The notes under the pieces are model-generated. The model was given only the letters and a program-made list of their open reading frames with translations. It did no database searches and was not told the origin of the DNA. A stretch of DNA of 64,000 nt from Homoserinibacter gongjuensis (GTDB lineage Bacteria; Actinomycetota; Actinomycetes; Actinomycetales; Microbacteriaceae), in assembly GCF_030161875.1 (NCBI RefSeq), contig NZ_BSVA01000001.1, positions 124,001-188,000 on the forward strand. Direction: 5' to 3'. Every line of letters starts with the position of its first letter. Positions within the stretch are counted from its first letter, which is position 1. A program made the translations under genes and the position numbers. Positions 43,564-52,412 of this stretch are shown here, in pieces.

Positions 43564-46500
43564 GGGTCACCTCCGGCACGCGCGGCAGCAGCGACTCGGG
43601 CACGGGCTTGCCGCGGAACTCGCGCGCCTCGCGCGGGCCCTCGAAGCTCGCGGCCGCCATGACCTTCGCCGCCTCGAGGATGCGCTCCCGGAAGCTCGCG
43701 AGCGACTCCTCGTCGAGCACGAGCTGCACACCCTCGCGGTAGAGCTTGCCGCGCACGCCCGACTTCACGAATACGAGCTTGGCTCCCCCGGCGCGGTGCT
43801 CACCGTGGGGCGCGAGGAACTCGTCGAGCACGCCCTCGCGATAGGCGAGCTGATAGGTCGCGAGCTGCGGATGCGCGTCGATGACCGGCTGCGAGGTCTC
43901 GGGGGTGCCGGTCTTGAGATCGACGATGACGACCTCGCCGCCCGGCGCGAGCTCCACGCGGTCGATGCTGCCCGACACGATCACGTCGTCGGCAACGGGG
44001 AAGCGGAACCGACCCTCGGCCGCCACGAGCGTCTTGTCGTGGGCGGCGAAGTCGCGCAGGTACTCGGCGAGCGCTCGGATGAGGCCGAGCGTCGCGCGAC
44101 GCTGGAACTCGGCGATCCACGGCGCGTCGAAGGGCAGCTCGGGCCAGCGCCGCTCGACCTGCGCCCACAGGGCCTCCACCTCGGGCGACTCGGCGGTCTC
44201 CATCGCCCAGTGCACGATCGTTCCGACGCTCATGGCGATCGAGGAGCTGCCGCCCGCCAGGCGCGACACGGCCCAATCGAGGGGCGACTCCTCGACGTTC
44301 GCGAGCTGCGAGGGCGACACCCGCACGGGCTCGTCGGAGAAGAGGGGCGCATCCGTGGACGGCTCGCGCAGCCCCAGCCACTCATCCGGATCGGCCCCGG
44401 TGACCTGCCGCTCGGCGAGCAGGGCGAGCAGGGATGCGGCGTCGGCCGCGGCACCCGCCCCCGCGGCGGAGGCGCGTGCGAGGTCGCGACGCAGCAACCC
44501 CGTGAGACCGCGCAGCGTGAGGGGCGTCGCGCTCAGCCGCGGAGGTCGCCCGTCGTGCGGGCGCAACAGCTCGACCGCATCCGGCGCGAGCGAGAAGAGC
44601 ACGCTCGAGGTCTCATCGTCGTTGTCGACGGCCGCGAGCACGACACGCTCCGACGCGCGCGAGACCGCGAGCGCGAACATCCGCAGCTCGTCGTCGAGGA
44701 CGAGCTTGCGCTCGTCGATGGATGCCGCGTCGCGGCCCTCGAGCGCGCGCACGAGGCGCTGCGGTGCGAGCAGCGACCCGCGCGGTCGCAGATTGGGCCA
44801 CGCACCATCCTGCAGCGAGGCGACCACGACCGTTCGGAACTCGAGCCCCACCACGGCCGATGGCGTGGCCACGAGCACGGCGTCGTCGACGCGCGCGGGC
44901 GCGAGCAGGTCGTCGGCGATGTCGGAGTCGAGCACGTGCTCGAGGAAGGTGTCGGGCTTGTCGACGGGACGTTGCTCCACGTAGCGCTTCGCCGCGGCGA
45001 AGAGCGCGACGACCCCGTCGAGATCGCGATTGGCCTCTGCCGCCTCGATGCCGCTGCCGAGCGCCGCCCGCCGCCAGCGCTCGGCGACACGACTGCGTTC
45101 CCACGCCGTCCAGAGCAGCTCCTCGATCGTGGCGTCGTCGGCCATGCCGCGCAGCACCTCGAGGGTCTCAGCGAGCCGCGCGGCGCGTGTGGCGGCCCGG
45201 CCCTCGATGGTCGCGAGCCGCCCCGGCGCCGCCAGCGCCTCGGCCACGAGCTCGGCGCCGGGGCGCGTGCCGCCGCCCGCGAGCTCCTCGTGGCGCAGCG
45301 CGAGCCGCAGGCGCCGGAGGCCGAGCGGGTCGAGCCCGCCGAAGGGGCCGGTGAGCAGCTCCGCCGCCGTCTCGGCGTCGAGTGGGCGCCTGCCGATGCC
45401 GACCTCGATGAGCGCCAGCAGCGCCCGCGGCGCGGGGTCGTCGCGCAGGGGCGTGCCGCGCCCCGTCGTGCGGGTCGGCACCTCGGCTCGCGAGAGCGCC
45501 CGCGCGAGCTCGGGAATCTGCGCGCCCGAACGCACGACCACCGCGAGCCGCGACCACGGAACGTCGTGCAGCAGATGCTCCTCGCGCAGCACGCGCGCGA
45601 TCGCGGCGGCGTGCCGGGCAGGCGTCGTGGCGCGCAGCGTCGCGACAGCGGGGCGTTCCGGATGCGGCTCCACGCGTGCGGGAGACGCCGCCACCGCCGC
45701 GCGCCGCTGCGGCCCGGCGGCCGCCGTGCCGATGCGCTCGACGGTGCGCGCGACGAGGGCGCGCAACTCGGGCCCTCCGCGGTGCACGGTCTCGAGCACG
45801 AGCCGGTCGCCGTCTGCGATGCCGAGCGAGGCGGCGAAGCGCCCCGCGACATCCGCCTCTCCCCGCGGAAGGCGTTGGCCGCGACATCCGGGTCGCCGAA
45901 GGCGATCACCGCGACACCCCGGTCGAGCAGCGCCCGCAACACCGCCATCGTCGACTCGGTGGCCTCTTGCAGGTCGTCGACGAGCACGAGCCGGAGGCGG
46001 GAGATGCGGTCGTCGTCGCCGCCCTCGCGGATCGCGCGCACGGCGAAGCTCACGATCTCGGCGGCGTCGAACTGCTCGGGGCGGTTCTGCGCCTGAGTGG
46101 CGGCGTATTCGCGCATGAACGCGGCGGCGGCGGCCCAATCGGCGCGCCCCGCCTCGCGGGCGAGCTCGGCGACGCGGTCGGCGTCGGCGCCGTACTCGGT
46201 GGCGCGCGCCATGAACTCCCGCAACTCGCTGCGGAATCCGCGCAGCTCCCGCACCTCGGGGGTGAGGGGCTCGGGCCAATCGGGGCCGGTGCCGTCGGCG
46301 ATGTGGCCCGCGAGGTAGGCGGCGATATCGGCATCCTGTTCGGTGCCGGTGAGCAGCCGGGGCGCCGGATGCCCCGCCACCCGCGCCGCCGCGCCGACCA
46401 CCTCGTAGGCGAGCGAGGCGACGGTGCGCGCGAGCGGTCCGTCGGTCGGAACCCCGATCCGCCGAGCGAGCCGGTCGCGCAACCGCGCCGCAGAGGCGCG

Positions 46501-46716
46501 CGAGGGAGCGAGCACGAGCAGCTGCTCGGGCGCCCAACCGCGCGCCACCCGGTCGGCGACGAGCTCGACGAGGGTCGTGGTCTTGCCGGTTCCCGGCGCT
46601 CCGAGCACGGCAGCGGATGCGTCGTCGGGCAGCGCGAGCACGGCGGCCTGCGAGGCGTCGAGCTCGAGGGCGCGCACCTCCTCGGGCGCGTCGACGGCGA
46701 ACCGGGTGTCGGGCAT
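43556..46716 (-). CDS. adnA: AdnA-like helicase-nuclease subunit (frameshifted)
   Basis: The protein starts MPDTRFAVDAPEEVRALELD with Walker A VLGAPGTGKTTTLVELVADR near residue 40, then LVLAPSRASAARLRDRL and LVLVDDLQEATESTMAVL (Asp-Asp in motif II). The frame breaks in the C run 45861-45864. Restoring one base gives DVAGRFAASLGIADGDRLVL. Later it has VVGLEFRTVVVASLQDGAWP and a C-terminal nuclease, GSIDRVELAPGGEVVIVD followed by LKTGTPE. The length is about 1,053 residues. The nuclease Asp and Lys are present, so both subunits may cut. The order nuclease-helicase pair then DUF3107 matches mycobacteria. Confidence 0.9.
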
Positions 46717-46839
46717 GCGGCTACCGTATCGGGCGGCGGCGACACCGCATCCGCCCCCGCGAGCACGGCATCCGCGCCCGGGTTCCGCCCAGGGAGAACG
46801 CCCCGGATGCCGCGCGTCGGCATCATCTACGCTCAACAC

Positions 46840-47064
46840 GTGGACATTCGCATCGGTATCGCCAACACCGCCCGCGAGCTCTCCTTCGAGAGCGCGCAGA
46901 CCCCCGCCGAGGTCGAGAAGATCGTCGCGGACGCCCTCTCCTCCGACGCCAAGTTCCTGAGCCTCACCGACGACAAGGGCAAGGTGTACGTCGTTCCGAT
47001 CGCCGCGCTGGCCTACGTCGAGATCGGCGAGGGTGAGACCCGTCGGGTCGGCTTCGTCGCCTGA
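46840..47064 (+). CDS. DUF3107 family small protein
   Basis: The 74-residue protein starts with GTG at 46840 (VDIRIGIANTARELSFES) and continues AEVEKIVADALSSDAKFLSL, VYVVPIAALAYVEIGEG and GFVA. This is the DUF3107 pattern, a short beta-alpha-beta protein found in nearly all actinobacteria and close to the Mtb TB9.4 antigen as I recall. The function is unknown. It is divergent from adnA, with about 120 bp between the starts. Confidence 0.88.
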   Translation: MDIRIGIANTARELSFESAQTPAEVEKIVADALSSDAKFLSLTDDKGKVYVVPIAALAYVEIGEGETRRVGFVA

Positions 47065-47089
47065 CGCCCGCATCGCCTAGGATCGCGGC

Positions 47090-47392
47090 GTGGAGATCGT
47101 CTTCGTCACCGTCATCGGCGCCGGCCTCGGCGGACTGATCCGCTACCTCGTGCCGGGTCGCCGCACCTACGGCCTCGCGCTGCTTCCCGCCGTCGGCGCG
47201 GCAGCCACCTCCGGGGTGTGGGCGCTCCTGGTCTGGCTCGGCTGGCCGTTCGACGGCGGCTGGATCTGGACCGTCTCCATCCTCGCCGGCATCGCGGCCG
47301 ACCTCGCCGTCGCGCTCCTCCTGCCGCGAACCCGCGACGCCGCCGACGCGCGCGCCCTGCACGAGCTGACCGGCGGCCGGCTCTCGCGCTAG
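47090..47392 (+). CDS. Small three-helix membrane protein, unknown
   Basis: The 100-residue protein starts with GTG at 47090 (VEIVFVTVIGAGLGGLIRY). It has three hydrophobic segments, about 2-17, 27-52 and 58-78, with GLIRYLVPGRRTYG after the first and a polar tail LHELTGGRLSR. The pattern 'G-x-x-R-Y-L-x-P-G-R-x-x-x-G' is seen in small conserved actinobacterial membrane proteins of unknown role. It follows the DUF3107 gene by 25 bp. Confidence 0.68.
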   Translation: MEIVFVTVIGAGLGGLIRYLVPGRRTYGLALLPAVGAAATSGVWALLVWLGWPFDGGWIWTVSILAGIAADLAVALLLPRTRDAADARALHELTGGRLSR

Positions 47393-47428
47393 GCGATCCC
47401 CGGCAGCGCCGTCAGGCCGGCAGCGCCC

Positions 47429-48160
47429 CTAGGCCGTCAGCCCCAGTTTGTCCATGCGGCGGGTGTGGGCCGCGATGAGTTCGGTGAACACGGGGTCCAC
47501 GCGCTCCTCCGAGGCGTCCGGATGCTGCGCGATCGCGAGCCGCGCCACGAGCATCGTGTCGCCCACGAGCCGCCGCCCCCACATCGCCAGCCGCGACGCG
47601 AGCCGCGGGTTGTCTTCGATCGCGAGCCGCAGCTCCTCCACGAGCACCGCCTCGCCTTCGCGGCGTTGCAGCAGCGTGGCAGCGCGGTCGTCGAGCTCGT
47701 CGGGCAGCCCGGATGCGAGTCCCGCGAAGAAGTCGAGCAGGAAACCGTTGGTGAGGTAGCAGGTCACGAGGATCTCGTACCAGTCGGCGCCCTTCGTGCG
47801 GCGCTGGTAGTCGTCGAGCGGCACGCGGAACGGCTCCATCTCGGCCGCGGGATCCGCGCCCATGCGCTCGAGCTCGGCCGAGAGACCCTCGTGCATCGCG
47901 AGCATCTCGGATGCCGCGCGCGCCAGCCGCGACTTGGCATCCGTGGTGGGGGCGGTCGTCACCGCGCGGCCCAGATTCTCGAACAGCACGATCGTCAGAT
48001 AGGCCGTCTGACCGAGGAATCGCGCGGGCGACGGGGCCAGGTCGCGCAGCTCGACCCGGGCGACGGCGACGGCCTCGGAGCGGGGGCAACCTGAAGCGTC
48101 CCCGGGCGCGGACGCGAGCGACGACGGAACCAGGCCACCGAGCCAGTGTAGAGGTCTCAT
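47429..48160 (-). CDS. Ferritin-like fold protein (MiaE-like)
   Basis: The 243-residue helical protein has the pattern of a ferritin-like four-helix bundle: RFLGQTAYLTIVLFENLGRA, RAASEMLAMHEGLSAELERM, YEILVTCYLTNGFLLDFFAG and LVEELRLAIEDNPRL. A M-H-E in helix 2 and E-E/E-D positions could bind a di-iron centre. A gene of this kind lies before rhlE in mycobacteria, as it does here. The first 30 residues are unlike the family, so the start may be further in or misframed. No enzymatic role is proven for the family. Confidence 0.82.
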   Translation of the reverse strand: MRPLHWLGGLVPSSLASAPGDASGCPRSEAVAVARVELRDLAPSPARFLGQTAYLTIVLFENLGRAVTTAPTTDAKSRLARAASEMLAMHEGLSAELERMGADPAAEMEPFRVPLDDYQRRTKGADWYEILVTCYLTNGFLLDFFAGLASGLPDELDDRAATLLQRREGEAVLVEELRLAIEDNPRLASRLAMWGRRLVGDTMLVARLAIAQHPDASEERVDPVFTELIAAHTRRMDKLGLTA

Positions 48161-48222
48161 CCCGCCGCCTCGGGAACGCGCCCGGTAGACTGGGCCCCCT
48201 CACACCCACAGACAGGTATTCC

Positions 48223-49694
48223 TTGACTTTCAGCGATCTAGGCATCGACCAGGACATGGTCGACGCGCTGGCGGCGAAGGGCATCATCGAGCCCTTCCCC
48301 ATCCAGACCCAGACCATCCCCCTCGGCCTCGCCAAGCAAGACATCATCGGCCAGGCGAAGACGGGCACCGGCAAGACCTTCGGCTTCGGCCTCCCCGTGA
48401 TCCAGGCCCTCGGCGAGAACCCCGGCCCCGGCGTCAAGGCGCTCATCGTCGTGCCGACGCGCGAACTGTGCGTGCAGGTGGCCGAAGACCTCGAACTCGC
48501 GGCCTCCAACCGCCCCACCCAGATCGTCGCCATCTACGGCGGCAAGGCCTACGAGGGCCAGGTGGAGCAGCTCAAGGCGGGCGCCCAGATCGTCGTCGGC
48601 ACCCCCGGCCGCCTGCTCGACCTCGCCGGTCAGCGCCTGCTCTCCCTCAAGGACGTGCAGGTCATGGTGCTCGACGAGGCCGACAAGATGCTCGACCTCG
48701 GCTTCCTGCCGGATGTCGAGAAGCTCTTCGCGCAGACGAGCCCCACCCGTCACACCATGCTGTTCTCGGCCACGATGCCGGGCCCCGTCGTCGCCCTCGC
48801 GCGCCGCTTCATGACGCGGCCCATCCACATCCGCGCCACCGACCCCGACGAGGGCCTCACGCAGGCCAACATCAAGCACGTCGTCTACCGCGCGCACTCG
48901 CTCGACAAGGACGAGGTCATCTCGCGCATCCTCCAGGCGGAGGGTCGCGGCAAGACGGTCATCTTCACGCGCACGAAGCGCGCCGCCGCGAAGCTCGTCG
49001 AGGAGCTGAACGACCGCGGCTTCAACGCGGGCGCCGTGCACGGCGACATGAGCCAGGACGCACGCGAGCGTTCCATGGCGGCGTTCAAGGCCGGCAAGAA
49101 GGACATCCTGATCGCGACGGATGTGGCGGCGCGCGGCATCGACGTCAACGACGTCACCCACGTGATCAACCACACCGTGCCCGACGACGCCGACACCTAC
49201 CTGCATCGCGCGGGCCGCACGGGGCGCGCGGGCAAGACGGGCATCGCCGTGACGTTCGTCGACTGGGACGACATGCACAAGTGGCGCCTCATCGACCGCG
49301 GACTCGATATGGGCATCCCCGAGCCGGTGGAGACCTACTCCTCGTCGCCGCACCTCTACGCCGAACTCGACATCCCCGAGGGCACGAAGGGTCGCCTGAA
49401 GCCTGCGGCGCCTGCCTCCGAGCGTGCGCCGCGACAGAGCAGCTCGCGCGGCGCCGGTGCGGAGAGGTCCGACTCCGGTGACCGCACGCGATCGCGTCGT
49501 CGCACGCGCGGCGGGTCGGGGGCAGCGGATCGGGTGGCGCGCAGGCAGCAGCCTCGCGTCCCGAGGGCGCAGGCACCCACGACGGCAAGGGCACCGAGCA
49601 CCACGACGGCAACGCCGCACCGGCCAAGCGTCGCCGGCGGCGCCGGCGCAGCGGGGGCGCGACGGGCGCGCCGACCCCGCCGCCCGCGGGCTGA
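48223..49694 (+). CDS. DEAD-box RNA helicase (RhlE/CsdA-like; frameshifted tail)
   Basis: The enzyme unwinds RNA duplexes. It starts with TTG at 48223 (LTFSDLGIDQDMVDALAA), and all DEAD-box motifs are present: Q-motif PFPIQTQTIP, AKTGTGKTFGFGLP, VVPTRELCVQ, VVGTPGRLLDL, VMVLDEADKMLDLGF, LFSATMP, VIFTRTKRAAA, IATDVAARGIDV and LHRAGRTGRAG. The C-terminal tail is basic and disordered. The frame breaks in the G run 49518-49522; repair gives AASRPEGAGTHDGKG, KRRRRRRR and a stop at 49692-49694, about 491 residues. The basic tail probably helps RNA binding. Confidence 0.94.
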
Positions 49695-49757
49695 TCGCTT
49701 TGCGCGGCGGCGCGCACTCGCGATACTGAGTACGCATCAGCGCGAGGAGGTCGAGTC

Positions 49758-50366
49758 ATGCGAGCTCCTCGCGCGCTGGGCGCGGCGCTCCTCGTCGCCG
49801 TCGCGCTCACCGGGTGCTCGGGCACCCCGCGGCCGAGCCGCGCGCGACGCCGACGCACTCGCGCGAGGTCGCCTCCACCTACCGCTGCCTCGCCGACCAC
49901 TCCCCTGGACCCTCGACCTCGACGCGATCTACCGGGAGTGGTACGACGCTGCGGCGGCGGAGCACGCGCTCGACGGCGGAAGCGTCACGGGAACCGCCGA
50001 GCTGAGCTTCACACGCGGCCCGCACCCGAGCTGGACCTTCCGGGCCAGCGGGGTGAGCTACGAGCTGTTCTTCGCGGGGGCGTGCGCGAGACGACGAGCT
50101 CGTCGCAAGAGCTGCGGGGTAGCTACACGCTGCCCGAGCCCGGCGGCATCCTCACCCTGACGAGCGTGCGCACGGTCGGGGGCACCACGGATGCCGCATC
50201 CCTCGCCGAGGATGGCACGCGCACCGCGGGCACGAGCGTGGCGGCCCCGCGCTTCCCCTGGGACGCCGATGCCGGCACCGCACTCGCCATCACCTGCACC
50301 GAGCACCTGCTCGTCGTGAGCGCGCCCGGAGAGACGCCCGACACGTGGGATCTCGCGCCCGGGTGA
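49758..50366 (+). CDS. Secreted lipoprotein, unknown (three frameshifts)
   Basis: The start is MRAPRALGAALLVAVALTGC, a clear lipoprotein signal. Three single-base losses in C/G runs (49825-49828, 49902-49905 and 50076-50080) shift the frame through all three phases and back. Once joined, the mature part reads TPTHSREVASTYRCLADHSP, WTLDLDAIYREWYDAAAAEH, GPHPSWTFRASGVSYELFFA, SYTLPEPGGILTLTSVRTV and TALAITCTEHLLVVSAPGE. It is about 205 residues with two Cys. No family is recognised. It converges with the PHP gene, leaving 2 bp between the stops. Confidence 0.78.
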   Translation: MRAPRALGAALLVAVALTGCSGTPRPSRARRRRTRARSPPPTAASPTTPLDPRPRRDLPGVVRRCGGGARARRRKRHGNRRAELHTRPAPELDLPGQRGELRAVLRGGVRETTSSSQELRGSYTLPEPGGILTLTSVRTVGGTTDAASLAEDGTRTAGTSVAAPRFPWDADAGTALAITCTEHLLVVSAPGETPDTWDLAPG

Positions 50367-50368
50367 GG

Positions 50369-51223
50369 TCAGCCGGTGCGGAACGGGCGTGATCCGGTGG
50401 CACGCGCGACGATCGCGTCGTACACCTCGGGCGAGGTCGTGTTCTCGCCGAGCCGGTTGGGCTTGCCTGCGCCGTGGTAATCGCTCGAGCCCGTCGTGAC
50501 CAGGCTGAAGCGCTCGGCCAGGTCGATCCAGTGCGGGCGTCCGGCGGGCGGGTTGTCGCGGTGGTCGAGTTCGAGGCCGAACAGCCCCGCGTCGACGAGC
50601 GCCCGCATCCGCTTGTCGGAGAGCACGCGTTGCGGACCGCGCGCCCCCGGATGCGCGATCACGGCGACCCCGCCGGCCTCCGTGATGAGCCGCACGCCTT
50701 CGACCGGCAGCGGGGCCTCGTGCGGGCGGTAGTAGCCGCCCTGCCAGTGCAGGATCGTCTGGAACGCCGCCGAGCGGTCGCTCACGTGGCCGCGAGCGAC
50801 GAGCGCGTCGGCGATGTGCGGGCGGCCGATCGTGGCGCCCGGCGTCGCCTGGGCGAGCACGTCGTCCCAGTCGAGCGCGTAGTCGCGGCCGATCCGCTCG
50901 ACCATCGACTCCGCGCGATGCAACCGCTCGGAGCGGATGGCGGCCGTCGCCTCCACGAGGGCGGGATCGGTGGGGTCGACGAGGTAGCCGAGGATGTGCA
51001 CGCTCGCGTAGTCGAGCTGCGTCGAGAGCTCGATGCCGGGCACGAGCTCGAGCCCCGTGCCGTCGGCCGCGTCGGTCGCCTGGTCCCAGCCGGCGGTCGA
51101 GTCGTGGTCGGTGATCGCGAGCACTCCGAGGCCCGCTGCGACGCCAGCCGCGACGAGCTCGGCGGGCGATTCCGTGCCGTCGGACACGCTCGAGTGGGCG
51201 TGCAGATCGATCGGTCCCGGCAT
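50369..51223 (-). CDS. PHP-domain phosphoesterase (RNase AM/3',5'-nucleotidase-like)
   Basis: The 284-residue enzyme has the four metal-binding PHP motifs: DLHAHSSVSDGTESP at residue 6, AITDHDSTAGW near 37, IAHPGARG near 191 and TTGSSDYHGAGKP near 248. This stand-alone form resembles YciV/TrpH (RNase AM), which hydrolyses 3',5'-bisphosphonucleotides and trims short RNA 5' ends. A manganese or zinc cluster is expected. There is no signal peptide. It diverges from the EEP gene across a 16-bp inverted repeat. The exact substrate is inferred from family. Confidence 0.9.
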   Translation of the reverse strand: MPGPIDLHAHSSVSDGTESPAELVAAGVAAGLGVLAITDHDSTAGWDQATDAADGTGLELVPGIELSTQLDYASVHILGYLVDPTDPALVEATAAIRSERLHRAESMVERIGRDYALDWDDVLAQATPGATIGRPHIADALVARGHVSDRSAAFQTILHWQGGYYRPHEAPLPVEGVRLITEAGGVAVIAHPGARGPQRVLSDKRMRALVDAGLFGLELDHRDNPPAGRPHWIDLAERFSLVTTGSSDYHGAGKPNRLGENTTSPEVYDAIVARATGSRPFRTG

Positions 51224-51251
51224 CCCCTCATGCTAGGGCGGCGCGCGGCGA

Positions 51252-51329
51252 CGTCGCAGACACAGGCCGAACCGCACGTTCTGCGCTCCGTCCGCGGCGG
51301 CACACGCGACTCAGCCTGTATCTGCGACG
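51252..51329. promoter_or_regulatory. Inverted repeat between PHP and EEP genes
   Basis: The arms cgtcgcagacacaggc (51252-51267) and gcctgtatctgcgacg (51314-51329) are inverse with one mismatch and are 46 bp apart. They lie between two divergent starts, 30-40 bp from each, and are placed for a shared operator. A hairpin in either transcript is also possible. Confidence 0.45.
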
Positions 51330-51369
51330 CGTCGGCCCTCACCCGGCGACGTCGCCTAGGCTCGACGCG

Positions 51370-52389
51370 ATGATCGGACGCCTGCTCACCGCCGCGGTCA
51401 CCCTTCTCCTCGCCGCCCTGCTGCTCGTGGCCTGCTGGCCCCAGCTGTTCGGGCTGCAGCAGACGATGGGGGTGGCCCAATTGGTGTCGCTGCGCGGCAT
51501 CGCCGCACTCGTCGCGGTGCTGCTCGCGGTGCTGCTGACCCTCGTGGCGCTGCTCACCGCGCAGACGCGGCGTTTCTTCGCGGGCCTCGCGGTGCTGCTG
51601 CTGGCCTTCGCCGTCGTCTCGACGGGCGTGCTCGCGGTGCGCGGCTTCGGCGGCGGCGCTTTCCAGACCACCGCGGAGGGCGACCTCGTGGTGCTCTCCT
51701 GGAACACCCTCGGCGATGCCCCGGGCGCCGAGACGATCGCCGAACTCGCGCTCGAGGTCGATGCGGATGTCGTGGCGCTGCCCGAGACGAGCCACGAGGC
51801 GGGCGAGCAGGTGCGCGCGCTGCTGGCCGCATCCGGGCACGAGATGCAGCTCATCGACCTGCAGGCCGACCAGATCTCGAAGGCGCGCTCGACGGTGCTG
51901 CTCATCAGCACCGCGCTCGGAGAGTACGTGCGTGACGACACGGTCGGCACGACCCCCACACTGCCGAGCGTGGTCGCGGTGCCCGCCGACGGCACCGGAC
52001 CCACCATCGTCGCCGCGCATCCGGTGGCCCCCGTGCCGGGCGAGATGCAGAACTGGCGTGACGGGCTGGGCTGGCTCGCCGACCACTGCGCGGACGCCGA
52101 CGCGAACCTCATCGTGGCCGGCGACCTCAACTCGACGCTCGACCACTGGGCAGGGCTCGGATCGGATGTCGGTCTCGCCGCCTGCGACGACGCGGCGCGA
52201 GCCGTGGGCACGGCGGCCGTCGGCACCTGGCCGACCCTGCTGCCCCCGCTGCTGGGGGCCCCCATCGACCACGTGCTCGCGACGCCCGCGTGGCAGCCGA
52301 TCGGCTTCCGCGTGATCGAGTCGGCCGACGGCGCCGGCTCCGACCACCGCCCGGTCGTCGCCCAGCTGCGCCCTGCAGACGGTTCCTAG
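51370..52389 (+). CDS. Membrane-anchored endonuclease/exonuclease/phosphatase family protein
   Basis: The 339-residue protein has three N-terminal membrane helices (LTAAVTLLLAALLLVACWP, LVSLRGIAALVAVLLAVLLTL, FFAGLAVLLLAFAVVSTGVL). An extracellular EEP domain follows with VVLSWNTLGDAPGA, VDADVVALPETSHEAG (Glu metal ligand), LIVAGDLNSTLDHW (Asp/Asn) and GSDHRPVVAQL (catalytic His). The motifs are complete. EEP enzymes act on phosphodiesters in DNA, RNA or lipids; membrane-anchored actinobacterial versions are mostly unstudied. It is followed 23 bp later by pepP, with a shared orientation. Confidence 0.9.
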   Translation: MIGRLLTAAVTLLLAALLLVACWPQLFGLQQTMGVAQLVSLRGIAALVAVLLAVLLTLVALLTAQTRRFFAGLAVLLLAFAVVSTGVLAVRGFGGGAFQTTAEGDLVVLSWNTLGDAPGAETIAELALEVDADVVALPETSHEAGEQVRALLAASGHEMQLIDLQADQISKARSTVLLISTALGEYVRDDTVGTTPTLPSVVAVPADGTGPTIVAAHPVAPVPGEMQNWRDGLGWLADHCADADANLIVAGDLNSTLDHWAGLGSDVGLAACDDAARAVGTAAVGTWPTLLPPLLGAPIDHVLATPAWQPIGFRVIESADGAGSDHRPVVAQLRPADGS

Positions 52390-52412
52390 CGCCGAGTGGG
52401 AGGATGGAGGGT

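Noticed and set aside
43538-46096. An 852-codon open frame antisense to adnA
   Set aside because: It is an Arg/Leu/Glu-rich shadow frame without motifs. The AdnA reading has Walker A and nuclease motifs.
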